The notes beneath the pieces are model-generated. The model ran no database searches, had not been told where the DNA came from, and saw only the letters and a list, made by a program, of their open reading frames with translations. Shown piece after piece: positions 44,441-56,342 of a stretch of DNA of 64,000 bases. Each line of letters begins with the position of its first letter. Position 1 is the stretch's first letter. A program made the translations under genes and the position numbers. This DNA is from Sepiola atlantica (lineage: Eukaryota > Mollusca > Cephalopoda > Sepiida > Sepiolidae), in assembly GCA_963556195.1 (NCBI GenBank), contig OY744525.1, positions 24,746,218 to 24,810,217 of the forward strand. Reading direction: 5' to 3'.

Positions 44441-44950
44441 ATAACGTCCCCACCCCCACCCCACCCCACCCCACCCCTCTAGAGACGTAGGGACGCATCT
44501 ACACCGAAAGATATTGACAAAAGTAATCTTGGGGATCATCAAGGCTTTATTTCGTATATGATTATGGAATCACGGAAACATTTGAGCATCAGTTGCTAGG
44601 GAATTTATTTGTGTGGAGCAGGAATTTGAAATCTAAGAGATTTCAAGTTGGAAACAATGACAGATGGTTGGGTGGATGATAAATTTTCTGAAACTAAATA
44701 GATTAGGGAAGAATATGAATGTAGAATTTGGAGGGGTTTTCTTGGAGCAGCCTTGTTTCTTTATCTTTTTAAATTTTATTTTTATGCAGATTTTATTATT
44801 TTCTATTTCTCCCCTTTTATTAAAGTTTTTTTTTTTTTTTAAGTACGTCTTAGGGTGAATATGAGATTTTATTTTAAGAAGATTTGAAAGAAAGGTTCTT
44901 TATAAGAATACGAAGGTATATATTTTATCGTTTAAAAATATTTTTTATAT
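44441..44950. other. Unassigned sequence, no gene seen
   Basis: A (CCCCA)n patch at 44,450-44,476. No coding signal. Confidence 0.4.
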
Positions 44951-44961
44951 CTAGTTATATA

Positions 44962-45510
44962 CTAGAAAGAAAAAAGTGGCCCGTTGGGTCACCCATTGAG
45001 TTCGGGTTAAATTGTTTGAATCAAGAAAATCTGAGTTTGCAAAGCCAGTTAAATATAAAAAATAAAAATACAAAATACAAAATCTTCCTGCTTTCTCTCT
45101 CTCTCTCATAATATATATAACTCACTTTTTTCCCCTCTCCAACCACTGTTAAAATAGTATAATTGCCTGTGGTGATATTTCCTTTTGTTTATAACGGACT
45201 ATTTTAATCTGTTTATTCTTTTCATTTCTTTATCACCCTTGACTGTCAATAAACAGAGAAAAAGAGAGAGACGGAAGCAAGAGTCATAGATAGCGTATAG
45301 AATAAACTATACTGCATACAGTGAGAGAAAGCAACATACAACGAGAGAGGGTGAAAGTGATAGATAGAAAGTTAATAAGAGATGGGTCATTTAATGAGTT
45401 ATTTTCAAATTGCAGCTAATTAGAACAATTACAATATAAGTTTTTCAAATATAACTCAATCTCAAAACTGAGGAATATTTTAGCATGTATCTTTTTATGG
45501 AAATCGCTCC
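44962..45510 (-). mobile_element. Helitron-like element, family B
   Basis: Minus-strand end: hairpin TGACCC-AAC-GGGCCA, then CTAG (44,962-44,965) and T. The body 45,270-45,500 (cgagagagggtgaaag, ataactcaatctcaaaactg, aggaatattttagcatgt) matches that of 6.36-7.2 kb. Right boundary approximate. Confidence 0.6.
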
Positions 45511-45694
45511 AGACAAGGCATGAAGCCACTTGATGTAAGAAGCTAAAAAATATACTACTTCAAGGTCAAAAACTAGCCAACGATAAGTGCTAGATGGATT
45601 TTGTGTGACTAAAATACAAAAACTCGTCTAGCTACAACCATTGTAAATAATTTCCCTTTCTCCCTCTGTGTACCTAAAACTTAACGGAATTTCC

Positions 45695-45970
45695 ATGAGC
45701 AAAGTTTCTTTCCTAGAACTGCCCATCTGTGGAACGCAATACCGTGATGCTGCTTCCCAGCTGACTACTACATAACTGTTTTTAAGTCTAATGTAAACAA
45801 ATTCTTATCGAGCCATCTTCTTAATCAAATTCTGCCCAGTTTCAACCATCATACCAAACATCACGGTGTTGTCGCACCGTCCACCTGACAAGCTCTCTAA
45901 CCTTTATCCTCGAGTGGCCTTTTGGCCTTGGTAAGCAGTGACTCATTAGTAAAAAATATATAGGAAAAAA
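45695..45970 (+). pseudogene. LINE 3' end, truncated
   Basis: With frameshifts the reading is FL.RTA.LWNAIP...FPADYY..VFKSNVNKFL, then the shared tail (cctttatcctcgagtggcct, tttggccttggtaagc). It is the most complete of the four related tails (6.2, 41.1, 42.2 and 45.8 kb). No catalytic domain. Confidence 0.68.
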
Positions 45971-47355
45971 GCTTGGGGGGAAACAAACATTGATTAATTC
46001 AGCTTTTGTATACTAATAGATAATTTAATTTTATTTTTAATTGCCCAGCGATAAATACAAAAGTTAGCAAACCAAGAATGCATTTTTAAGAGACGTTGAT
46101 TTTGTAAGATATAAGCAACGCAATCTTATATTAGCCGTTACATTTAATCGCCTATTACATAAAGGAAAATTGTCTTTTATATCTGTCTGTCTCTTCGGAT
46201 AAAACTCAGAAGCTACCAAAGAAACCTTCATTAACCTTACATAGTCTACTTCAGTATAACCTCGAGAAAGTTATGGTAAAAGTATGGAATGTGTCCAGGT
46301 ATTTATTTATTTCTATGACCCCCCCCCCCCCCCGAGAATAAACAAGAAAGATTAATGGCGATTGGAGCCTTAAAGAAAACGTATGCAGGATGGGAGATAG
46401 ATACAAACACAGGGTCTTTAAAACAAGTAGAGCATAAACAAGCATTTCCACTGACAGTTGATCAGTTTGTTTGTCTTCTAATAATAAAATGTATACTTCA
46501 AGAAGGTAAAGAATGACTCCCTTTCATTCATATGTATTAATGTCTATATGCGCCTGGATACATCTCCATCATATATTTATTGAAGATCTTAGACATAAAA
46601 GACCACATTTGTGATGCACTCGCTACATTCCATAGCGAGAAAATATAATAATTAATGTCCATAAGGCAATTATGTTGCAAACACAACATCCATTTTCTTT
46701 CACTTTTCATGACATATTTGTTCTCACAATTCTGAAAGTGAATTCTGGGAGAATATGATAATAAAAGTCGGCTTCGTGAGATAAATATAAACCTTGAGAA
46801 AAATTAAAAAGAAAATAAAGCAACATAGACCTTATACAACAATGGTCGCCAAATCCGACCTTGCCAGATACTTTAGTCTGGCCTTTGAGTTCTGTTATAT
46901 CGTTATTCACAGTCGAAAGTAGATAGAATAGATAGACACTGAAGAGGCTTATTACCAATCAACTATATCTTTCATTCTCACATAGAATACACTATAATAT
47001 AATATGTACATTTATTTATAATCTTTAGGACTAGTTCATTCAATTCGTTCACTTCACATCACATCATCTCCCCCCCCCCCCATTCCCCTTTTGATAGTTT
47101 TTTTTCCACCGGAAGTCGTATTTCTTTCGTTTTGGATTAGCGTCCAAATTTGCAGGAAGTTGTCTCTCGCGCGTGCTACTAGAGGTCGAGGTAATTCGAA
47201 TAAATGATAATATCATCCGTTAAAGCCAAGATTGTCTGCTCTTTTATACTTCCGGTTTCTGCTCCACAGACGGGACGACGGTAGCAAGCAAGATATGGTC
47301 TCTTCTGATAATCTCGCTCTCAGATAACGGGTGAAAAGTAAATTTTTTCCCAAAA
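45971..47355. other. Unassigned sequence, no gene seen
   Basis: A poly-C run at 46,318-46,334 and another at 47,070. Short ORFs only. Confidence 0.4.
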
Positions 47356-47359
47356 ATAG

Positions 47360-47560
47360 TAAACAAATAGTTGAAGACAACCCGAAGGTTCCCTTTTCAT
47401 TGACTACTAAATCGAGATGTAAGGGAGGGTGCCACTCCTTTTCCTGGATTGATCTACTTAATCTTAACTTATAATGCAGGGTGTTTAGCAAGTACAATTT
47501 CTTTTAAACTTTGGTATGACTCGATTGAGGATTGAACCCCGGCCAAATGGAATAGTGAAA
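47360..47560 (-). mobile_element. tRNA-derived SINE, family S, copy 2
   Basis: Collinear with 35,435-35,610: 'agttgaagacaacccgaagg', 'gggtgcc', 'gactcgattgaggattgaac', 'cccgg'. It carries an extra segment near 47,455-47,510 not present in copy 1. Confidence 0.72.
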
Positions 47561-48035
47561 AAAAACAAAAAAAACAGTACACATTATAATTGTAATCTGC
47601 AGGAAAGCAGATCCACAGTAATGTGTTTCACAGACAGGAAGCCTTTGCAAAAAAACTGTTCATGAAAATTCTTTCTGACGATAGGTACATGGAGAAATAA
47701 AGTTTTTTTTTTACATTGTAGTTGTAAGACGAGATTGGAGCTCAGTCGAGCACCTTTCGTCGAAATAACGATATCGCAGAGAAAAGCTAACCACCTATTT
47801 TCTGTGATAAAGGGACTGTAAGGAACAGAAAAGATCATCCCTCACTAGATTGTGGAGTGGAATTTGAACTCTGTCTAGGCAGGAAAAGTGCTCTAAGCGG
47901 CACCGCCCCAGATGTGGCAATAGTACTTTAATTTAGGATGTATCTGACTCTTGTATAAGTAGAGGATTACATCTGAATCAGGTACTTTCTGGAACACTAG
48001 AATAATCAAACCATTTTTCCAATGACCTTAGCAAC
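47561..48035. other. Unassigned sequence, no gene seen
   Basis: Nothing supported. Confidence 0.4.
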
Positions 48036-48039
48036 AGAC

Positions 48040-48200
48040 TGTTGCCTGCCCCTGTGACCACTACTACTTGGGTTGTCTCCTCCCTTGCAACCACTACTAC
48101 TCGGGTTGCCTCCCCCCTTGCGACCACTACTACTCGGGTTGCCTCCCCCCTTGCGACCACTACTACTTGGGTTGCCTGCCCCTGCGATCACTACTACTCG
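48040..48200. repeat. 33-bp minisatellite, about 5 copies
   Basis: Unit 'gaccactactactcgggttg' + 'cctccccccttgc'. In-frame on the minus strand it gives a Gly/Asn/Ser-rich repeat peptide, an artefact. Confidence 0.95.
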
Positions 48201-48479
48201 AATAATATAAACAATTATTAATCACAATTTTTGTTGCATTTTAGGGAAAACATTGACTGCACTTTTAGATTTTTGTGACAAAGTGCAATTTTTGCTCATT
48301 TGAGGAGCATTTTCTATACTCCGATGGGGGGGGGGGATATTTTCTATACTCCGGGGGAAGAGGCAGTTTTCCTGGGGTCACCAGTACTTGAATAAATAAT
48401 AATTAATCTTAAATTTTGCTGGATTTTTAACAAAAAGTTAATGAAGGAAAATTTGAGATATTTGCAAAAAGTTGCCATT

Positions 48480-49000
48480 TTGTGACCATTTTGATTCATT
48501 TGCGACTGACGAAAATGCGATTCCCAACTTGTGATTGACTGGCAGACAGAGCTTGTCATTGAAATGCATGGATGCATATAAAAATACTATTTCAAACAAG
48601 TTTGAAAGATTAAAAAATGCTATTTCAAACGAGACTGATCGACCAACCAACCGACCGATTCTCTCAAAATGTAATGAGTAGTTAAATGGAAAAGAAAATA
48701 GAGATAAAGAAAAGAGGAGAGAAGAAATGAATGAAAGCAGAAAGGGGGGGGGGTGAAAAGAAAAGATAATAATGATTAGAGAGGGGGTATAAAATAGAGT
48801 AAAAATAAAGAGTAATATATGAAGAGAGAGATAGAGAGAAGTGGAAAAGAATAATTAGGAAGGGGGTATGAAATAATGTATGGAGAGAGAGAAAGAGGGG
48901 GAATAATGATTAGGGAGGAGGTATAAAATAAAGTAAAAATTAAAGAGTAGTATATCAGGATAAAAGAGAGAAAGAGAGAAAGGGAGAGAGGAAAGGGAGA
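48480..49000. repeat. Decayed 'gacagac' locus 4 plus GA-rich tract
   Basis: 48,500-48,660 has single units 'aaaatgc', 'ctatttcaaacNag', 'gactggcagacagagctt', 'atgcatggatgcat'. It is followed at once by purine-rich sequence to 49,000, repeating the pairing of these two repeat types seen at 16-20 and 20-22 kb. Confidence 0.7.
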
Positions 49001-49590
49001 GAACTGGGAAAAACAATCTTTTACGAAATCCCTTTAGAATGAAACCCAAGTATTTTGAAAGGATATCGTCTCCAAATACAGGATAGTCGGAAAGGGGAGA
49101 AATATTCAATTTGGACTTTGATTTAAGAAAACAAAATAAAACACTAAAATTGAAGCAAGAGAAAGAACTGAAGAAGAAAAATATAATTTCATTCATTTAA
49201 TTTTTTTGCTTTTTAAATTTTTCAAAAGAAATACAATTAATCCATCAGGGATTCGGCCAAGCAAGAAGAATTTGAACCACCTGGGAAAATGCCCAAAGAT
49301 GGAAGAGATAACGAAATAAATTATGTTACGGTTTAAAACAAAAAAATATGAAGAAAATTAAGAAACGAATTTTGATACAATTGAATGAAAGACAGAGAAA
49401 AGATATCAACGGAAAATATTAAATATTAAATTCCCTTTTTCTTTTATTTACCGATTCTTTAGAGAAATAAAAAAACAACACTTTAGCATTTCTTCGATTC
49501 ATACATTTTTATTTCTGCCATTTCTAAAAGCAGTAGTTACTGCAGATCCCTGATCAAAGACAGGCACTTTTAAACCTAAATAAAATATAA
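49001..49590. other. AT-rich sequence, no gene seen
   Basis: Nothing supported. Confidence 0.4.
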
Positions 49591-49599
49591 AAACTAAGA

Positions 49600-49652
49600 C
49601 AATGGAACATAGAGTTATAACAATGGAACATAGAGTTATGACAATGAAAAAA
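49600..49652. repeat. Short direct repeat, about 21-24 bp
   Basis: 'acaatggaacatagagttat' occurs twice in succession with a third partial copy. Confidence 0.8.
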
Positions 49653-49976
49653 GGTTATGCATTGTTCTGAAGAATGAAAAGAAATCTTTGAAAAAAAGAA
49701 GCTGACTGAAGCAAGTTAGGCTTGAAAATCATAAAAAGAGTTATATGATGAAGTGCTTGTGCGAGCAGACAAAACTAATGCACTCATCAGAAAAATGAAA
49801 TTTAAAGTATTTATTTAATCATATTTCAAGATTTGTATTAGTTATGTCTGGGATATTAATAAACAATTAAAGATATTAGTGAATCAAGGAACTGTATTGA
49901 TAGGTTATTGCCAACATTATGTAATCATATCAATACAACTAAAACTTAGCAGATGGGGATAACCTTACACAGTCGA

Positions 49977-50817
49977 TGACGTCACAAAATGATAGCGTCA
50001 TTCATCAAACCAGGGAGAAGGTGGGGGGGGTGAAGATCCTTTATGATGTGTTATTAAGACGACCCTTGAATCAAAGGTCTAGTATATTCAAAATGTGGAT
50101 CTTGTTTGATTGTTTGTTTGTATCTTGCCACCGTGTACACTGGATGACGTCACAAAGATTTAAAGCTAACATTCACCTTTTTGTTGTCAGAATATTGCAT
50201 CACAAACAGGAAGTCAATAATGACACGTAGCAGATAAGCTGATGAGATTTTACAATTTTTTTTTTTTTGCTCCCATTTTCCTGTGGGGGTATTATGTAGG
50301 TATATACTGGTTGAGAAAAAAAAATTTTTAAATTGTTAAACTGCAATAATTTTGTACCATCATTATTTACAATCGCTATTAATTAACATGCACCACAACA
50401 GAAAAACAACAGCAGAAAAGAAGAGAAAGAATGAACAGCTGCTATGTGTCAACTACACAACAAGATTCAAACTCTCTGTGTGATGAGCTGCCACCCGGAT
50501 AATCTGCTGGGATAAAAGAATTAATCCACCATAGTACTGGAGGTGAAGTGGATAACAGCACAGACTGACGACCTGGGTGTGCCAAGTTCGAATCCAGTCG
50601 GTTTCATAGCACCACCTTCACTTAGGAATGTTGGCAACCTTCATGTGGTCCCTCCTGCAGAATCAAACCGGTCAAAAAAAGCTTCAGGATCTCTTCCCTC
50701 TCTCTCTCTCTCTCTGATTTGATGGATGATGTCATCATCTAGTGAAGTTATCCACTTTGTCCAGTTATTCCCATCTGTTTTAATGGATGACGTCATCATC
50801 ACAAAATAATGACGTCA
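49977..50817. promoter_or_regulatory. Cluster of four CRE-type octamers (TGACGTCA)
   Basis: Exact palindromic TGACGTCA at 49,977, 50,145, 50,788 and 50,810, with further near matches (tgatgtcatc near 50,729). TGACGTCA is the CREB/ATF binding consensus. No transcription unit was identified nearby; function is inference. Confidence 0.5.
50538..50605 (+). mobile_element. tRNA-derived SINE head
   Basis: A-box-like GTGGATAACAGCAC (50,548) and B-box AGTTCGAATCC (50,585-50,595) at tRNA-like spacing. Terminal stem not convincing. Confidence 0.5.
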
Positions 50818-50874
50818 ACCAGTGTGCATGTGGATGAGAGAAAAGGCATGTTTTAGTATTATAATAAACCCCCT

Positions 50875-50902
50875 GTGACACTTTGGGTCACGGGTCATCT
50901 AA
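50875..50902 (+). mobile_element. Helitron-like 3' terminus, family B-like
   Basis: Hairpin GTGAC...GTCAC with a CTTTGG-type loop, then GGGTCAT, CTAA (50,899-50,902) and A. The base after the end is not T, so either the end or the flank has mutated. Confidence 0.5.
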
Positions 50903-51127
50903 ATAAAGGATCTCAAATGACTGCTAGTGTCATCTACACACTGAGACTCTAGCTGCCTCTGTGATGAGTAGCCATCTGGGATCAAAGAATTGGTTCAACA
51001 GTGTCACACTTTGAAAAAAAAAATTAACAGAAAATATTTCAGGTATTTACATTTCTCAATGAGTAATAAAAAAAAAATACATCTTCAGTTTTCTTGTTTG
51101 TTTTTTTTTTCTTTTTCAGTCGATACA

Positions 51128-51372
51128 TTTATTTCTGGACAGTGAGGGTTGACGATATGAGTTGAATAGATGCGAGTTCTTTGGTTAGTAGATGTAGAAC
51201 AGTTGAGATAGCAGGGTCAGTTCACAGGTGAAGATCAAGGAAAACATAGGAGGAAGTGATAAGTGTGAACTTGAAAGACAGCAGGATAAAAAAAAGATCT
51301 GACCAGAGATAGGTTAGAAGTCGATTTCTAAAAGCCGTCCAATACATGCCAGCATGTAAAACAGACATAACG
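51128..51372 (+). pseudogene. LINE 3' end, internally deleted
   Basis: 'tctggacagtgagggttgac' corresponds to the ETWPVRVED region of the 37.8-kb copy, then jumps to 'tagtagatgtagaacagttg' and on to the shared tail 'agccgtccaatacatgccag'. About 180 bp of coding sequence is missing. Confidence 0.75.
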
Positions 51373-52430
51373 TTGATTACTTGTTTACTGAGGCACATAC
51401 AGACCATGTAATTCGAGTGCGGATAAAAAAATTAGGGAGGTTATTATTGGCCTAATAGATATTGTCCAAGACTATGAAATCGGCTATGGCGAATTCAAAT
51501 CCTATTGGATCTATTCTGGTCATTTCTGTACTACTACTACATTTGGGGAAGGTATGAACCTGCAACTATGGTTAAAATAGCAACTTGTGTTCAATAGGTT
51601 TTGTAATGTTATCCGAAGGCATTTACTAATAACTTTAAACCGATGATGATGATGATGATGTACTAATCAGGTTGTGTGACTTTATTGAAAAATCATCTTT
51701 TAAAAAAAACTTAATGGAAAAGATTTACAATAAATACATTTTCTTTTAAATAATATTTTGTAAAAAAATATTTATTTATCGTTTTAACATTTAATTTCAG
51801 GACAATTCCTCTGATCCAGAATAGGATTCACGAATATTTATTGAATCTCACCGCCTCTGGCCATACGACTATCATCCTCGCGATTTATATATTGATTTCA
51901 CTTACGTAATTTAATTTTATCCCGAGTGAAATATTCTTTGAAAACTTATTGAATTATTTTTCTCCTAAGTTCCTGGTTCGCAGCAACCGCAAGTCTCCGT
52001 TGATAGATTCATGCAACAAATTTAATTACCCAATTTTTAATTCCATTACAATTCCCTTTAGTATATATTATATAAATCTGCTGGCAAAAAAAATGAAATT
52101 GAAACGCTGGAAAGGAGGATTCAGATTTTGATCGAAATGTAAATGCAAAAAGTTAATGGAGGTTATGAGAAAATTCCGCAGACGATGCCATCTTGTGTTT
52201 AGTACAAGATTTCACGTCTGTTGGCATGCAAATTATATAATCCTGTAATATTTTTTTTTTTTAAAGTCAGTCATCAAACCATCCATCATTCGCAACATAC
52301 TTTATATCATAATAGAGCATTCCTCACCCCTCTCCTTTTTTAATTTTTTTTTATAGATTCTGACCCAGAAAACAGCAATTCTTCCCCCTTTGTCAGATTT
52401 ACATCATTCCAGTCCTCTCACCACTTTTCT
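51373..52430. other. AT-rich sequence, no gene seen
   Basis: (GAT)n at 51,641-51,660. Nothing else supported. Confidence 0.4.
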
Positions 52431-52439
52431 TTTCATTCC

Positions 52440-52889
52440 ATCTATCCATCCATGTGCATACTCCGGAGAGCTTCGCCACATGCTTGAGAACAAAATTCCA
52501 CTTGGGGATCGATTGTTTTGTTTTCTGATTATATGTGTGGTTTTAGCAGGTTATACTAAATTGCTTGCTAATAGCAATTTCAGGGCTGGATATATATATA
52601 TAAATATATATGTATAGATATTTTATTTTTTATTTTTATATCTCTTTAAATCTTCTCCGGTTTAAATCTCAATTGTTACTTTTCACCCTTTCCCCTTTTT
52701 TCAAACCTTATTAAACCTTCCTTACACTAAATTTAAACAAACATACATAACACTCTAAGCAAATAACGCATCCAAACGACACGTGACTTCACATTTCCGA
52801 AACAGATGACAACAGAAGCTGAAGAGAGCCATATGTCTAAGTCCTTCTGTGCTTGGACCGACGGTACGAATGTTGTATTAATTTTTCTG

Positions 52890-52938
<49 letters not shown>

Positions 52939-52990
52939 CTCGCCAAACCTGTACACTTAACACTTTTACAGTTTTCAGATCATTGGTTTG
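52440..52990. repeat. Dispersed repeat Y, copy 1 (interrupted)
   Basis: 'gagagcttcgccacatgct', 'gagaacaaaattccac', 'tgtgtggttttagcNggtta' and, after about 330 bp containing a (TA)n, 'gccaaacctgtacactt' and 'acagttttcagatcattgg'. The same blocks are contiguous in copy 2. Confidence 0.85.
52895..52933. repeat. (TA)n microsatellite
   Basis: About 20 TA dinucleotides inside repeat Y copy 1. Confidence 0.95.
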
Positions 52991-53184
52991 GTTTAGTTGT
53001 TTTGTTTTATGGCATATCAACTCTTTTCGGTCATTTTGATAACAGTTTTTATGCTTCAAGTTCCTTTTATCTTCAAATATTTATTCATGCTTTTTGGTTG
53101 TTTTGTAGAGGAAAATTTTTGTTTTTGCTTTTGGCTTTGCAAAACATGATTGAGTTTTGCAAAGGGGAAGAAAAAAAGAACAAT

Positions 53185-53610
53185 AATATCAATGTTTAGT
53201 GCATTTTTGGTCAGGAAGCCGATATCTTCAGACAGTCTGGTTTGGTAGAACCAGATTTCAGATCATTGGAGTGCAGTACACCTTCTCGCTTTCAAAAATG
53301 GTCTTTCACAAAGCGGTCATGTTCTCTCAGCAACAAAAAAACAAAAACAAAGAGGTATTAAAATATTTGGAGCTCATTCATTTTGTGATTCTTGAGATAC
53401 CAATCCATATGCTACACTGGAGAGCTTCGCCACATGCTGGAGAACAAAATTCCACCCGGAGATCGATTTTTTTATCGTGTTATCACATGTGTGGTTTTAG
53501 CCGGTTATACTCAAGTGCATGCTGAAGACATGTTCAGGGCTTATGTATAAGTATAAAGCTCACCAAACCTGCACACTTTTACGGTTTTCAGCTCATTGGG
53601 TGAGTGCACT
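53185..53610. repeat. Dispersed repeat Y, copy 2
   Basis: Starts 'tttagtgcatttttggtcag', 'gaagccgatatcttcagaca', a block also present alone at 59,118-59,178. Then the 'gagagcttcgcc...' to 'ttttcagctcattgg' blocks. A B-box-like 'gagttcaatccctcg' follows at 53,650. Confidence 0.8.
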
Positions 53611-53659
53611 TTCCCATTGTCAATAAAAGTCTCAATCTGAAGCCTGTGAGTTCAATCCC

Positions 53660-54755
53660 TCGACAGGGTAGTGTAGTTTCATTTGTTGTTCAACCAAACC
53701 CAAACTCTAAAGTAAATGTCGCTAATCAATATCCGAAACTGGTGATAGAAATTAGTTAATCGTTTGAATGTAAATTAATTTTATTGTGATATAAAAATAT
53801 TTCTTATTTTCTTCAATGATTCTTTTTATTTGTTCAAGAAATATAACATTTATCTCTGTCATTTTTGATAGAATAGTGACCCTAGTATTATTATAATAGT
53901 AGCTATTGCCAGACCGACGCCGCTCAAGTGTCCTTTTACTTTTATTTGCTATTTTTTTTTTTAGGGGGGGGGGGGGTTTAAAAATATATATAATAATAAT
54001 AATTGTAATTATGATTATTATAATATTCACTAAAAGTTCTCAAACAAGTCAGTATCAATGATTTATTACTGACAATAACCAGTGGCGCTCCCTGAAGTCT
54101 GAGTGACAGCAAGTCCACACTAATTTCCAGCACTCTCCACTTCTTTTCGATAGCCAATGCAAATCATTTTGCATTATCGCAACAGCCGTTTACCATTGAT
54201 TTCTCGCTTGCAACGACCGTTAGTCTTCTCTGGTATTTGAGTGGCACTAAGCCTCCCCGAGGTTATAGCAACTCTCCGCACCCTTCCATTGGAGGTTTGG
54301 TCGGTGCTCTCCATCCTCGGTGTTTGCATCCTCCTTGACTCTTCATGACAGTTCTGTGTGGTACCAGCCAAGACTGATGTCATCATATGCATGTGCGTAT
54401 GACCGAATACTACAACAACTACTACTAATTATTATTATCATCATTATTATTATTATTAGTAGTAGTAGTAGTAGTATCATAGTCGATATTTAAAGTGAAG
54501 TGGGTTTCGGCATTACTCACAAACAGCATATTTGTCATTAAATCATGTTTTAGGGGAAAAAAATTATAATAACCAGTTCCATTAATGGTCAGAATGAACG
54601 TATATGTCTGATTAAACTGGCTATGGATATTATTTAGTTGTATAACATTGTATAAACAAAAACGTCGGCAACAACGGATTTTCAATGAAACCGGATGTTG
54701 TTGAAAAAAGTAAATAAAAGCCAACTACAAAAAACTGTAGGCAATAATTAGAGAG
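53660..54755. other. Unassigned sequence, no gene seen
   Basis: Contains poly-G (53,966) and (TTA)n/(GTA)n patches. A 72-codon minus frame (54,174-54,392) lies in a more GC-balanced, coding-like patch but is not recognised. Confidence 0.35.
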
Positions 54756-54850
54756 AAATAGATAAAAGAGAGAGAGAGAAAGAGAGAGAAAGAAAGATTA
54801 ATAGAGAGAAAGAGAGAGAAAAGGAGAGAGAAAGAGAGAGATAAATAGAT
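54756..54850. repeat. GA-rich tract, target of LTR element
   Basis: GA-rich sequence that resumes at 58,224 after the LTR retrotransposon, so the element inserted into a larger GA-rich block. Confidence 0.85.
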
Positions 54851-54855
54851 TAATA

Positions 54856-55432
54856 TGTAGCAGTCACCTCCTCCTTTCAAAACATAACTACACCAGTTTG
54901 CCGGTAGGTGGCGCTTTTTCACCGACAGGTGGCGCCGTAAAGCGACACCAGAGTTATCTGCCCTTCGGACTATAAGAGCCGGTGCAAAACGGAAATTCTC
55001 GCTCTTCCTCACCGACCTGCCTCGGCAGGCAGACGCTGACACTAGCGTTCCGTTTCACTCTTCTCTGGTCGGCAGAACGACGCTAATACACTAGCGTTTC
55101 GTCTCACGCTTTTCTTCTCAACCAGCATAACAACTACCAACACACGTGGGCAAACAACGGTAAGAGTTCTCAACTCGTTTTCTTTGTATACGGCTTTCAA
55201 AGACTTTCCTCTCGCCGGATTCATTTCTTATACCTTTTTCAAGAACTGTTTTTCCATCGACACACATGCATACATCACACACTTCATCATTCCACGTACA
55301 CACACGTTCAATAAACGTTATTTGAACTACTTCATTTTTGTTTATTAATTATTACTCCGTCTTTGCATGCAACAATTGCTTGATTTACTAAACACGTTTA
55401 TAATTGGCGGAACACCACTCGGTCCCGTAACA
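54856..55432 (+). repeat. 5' LTR
   Basis: The first 519 bp are identical, as read, to the 3' LTR; the last 58 bp differ at many positions. TATAAGAG at 54,971 is a likely TATA box, and AATAAA at 55,310-55,315 a likely polyadenylation signal, giving U3, R and U5. Two AGGTGGCGC motifs lie at about 54,905 and 54,926. Minus-strand 60-105-codon frames here recur in the other LTR and are not genes. Confidence 0.95.
54900..54937 (+). promoter_or_regulatory. Two tandem CTCF-like motifs in the LTR
   Basis: GCCGGTAGGTGGCGCT and ACCGACAGGTGGCGCC both fit the core AG(G)TGGCGC of the vertebrate/arthropod CTCF consensus, the first at nearly every informative position. The same pair occurs in the 3' LTR at 57,676-57,713. 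Binding is inference. Confidence 0.4.
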
Positions 55433-55434
55433 AT

Positions 55435-55452
55435 TGGTGACCCCGACGTGAT
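55435..55452 (+). promoter_or_regulatory. Primer-binding site, tRNA-Trp
   Basis: TGGTGACCCCGACGTGAT starts 2 nt after the 5' LTR. It is the complement of the last 18 nt of animal tRNA-Trp including CCA (...ATCACGTCGGGGTCA-CCA). The avian leukosis-sarcoma retroviruses use the same tRNA primer. Confidence 0.9.
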
Positions 55453-55569
55453 AGCTTTGTTGTATCTGACGGAGTAATTAATTTCGTACTAGAACAAAAA
55501 CAAAAAAATAATTTCTCGTTTTTTTCTTTCGTGGTGAAACGAATTACGCACTCATCTTTTTCCTTTTTT

Positions 55570-56300
55570 TTTCTACCCACGTGGTAGAAATATACAAACA
55601 AACAAAAAAAAAGAAGCCACCGTCTCCATTTTTCCTGGCCACGCGGAAATACCCAAACAAGAAAAACAAAAACATTTCTCGGCTTCTCCGAGTATAAAAC
55701 AAGTTACAATTTCATTTTTTCATCTTCCCTTTCTCCACCCACGTGTCAAAAAAATATATACAAAGAAAAGGACAAACTTTTGGCAATCCTTTTTTTTTCT
55801 TTTTTTCAACGAACAAAAGGACCTTACAAGACGCCACTTCCTTTGTTTTGAACACGTGGAGATAAAAAGAAAAGAAAAGAAAACAAACGCTCACGCTGCC
55901 CATCTTTTTCGTGACCGCGTGTTGAAAGAAAGAAAAAAAAAAAAGGAAATTCAAAAAATGCCGCCACCCCTTGCCATGGCCACGTGTTGATAAAATAAAT
56001 TAAAAAAATGCCGCCATCTTTTTCCGGACAACGTGTTGATAAACATTTTTTTTTTAAAAATAACGCCATTTTTTATCTCTCGGACCACGTGGAAATGAAA
56101 ATTCAAACAAAAAAAAAAGAAAATACGAATTTTTTTTTTTTTCTTTCTTTTCAACAACAAAGGAAAGAGAAGCCGCCATTCTTTCTCTACGTGGAAACTA
56201 ACATTCAAACAAACTAAAACGAAAACAAAAAACGTCATTCCTCGTGTGAAACAAATTACGACTCCATTTTTTTTTTCTCTTTTTCCCTTCTACCCACGTG
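55570..56300 (+). repeat. Internal A-tract/E-box region of the LTR element
   Basis: About ten CACGTG or one-base variants (for example near 55,580, 55,741, 55,854, 55,981, 56,084, 56,294) recur every 50-110 bp, separated by A- and T-rich runs and 'gccgccattttt'. It looks like a degenerate tandem repeat. Minus-strand F-rich frames are artefacts. Confidence 0.75.
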
Positions 56301-56342
56301 TTGGAAATATATATATAAAAGAAAAGAAAACTACAACACACG

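Noticed and set aside
53600..53665. tRNA gene near a B-box-like gagttcaatccc
   Set aside because: No matching A box or stems; at most a SINE trace.
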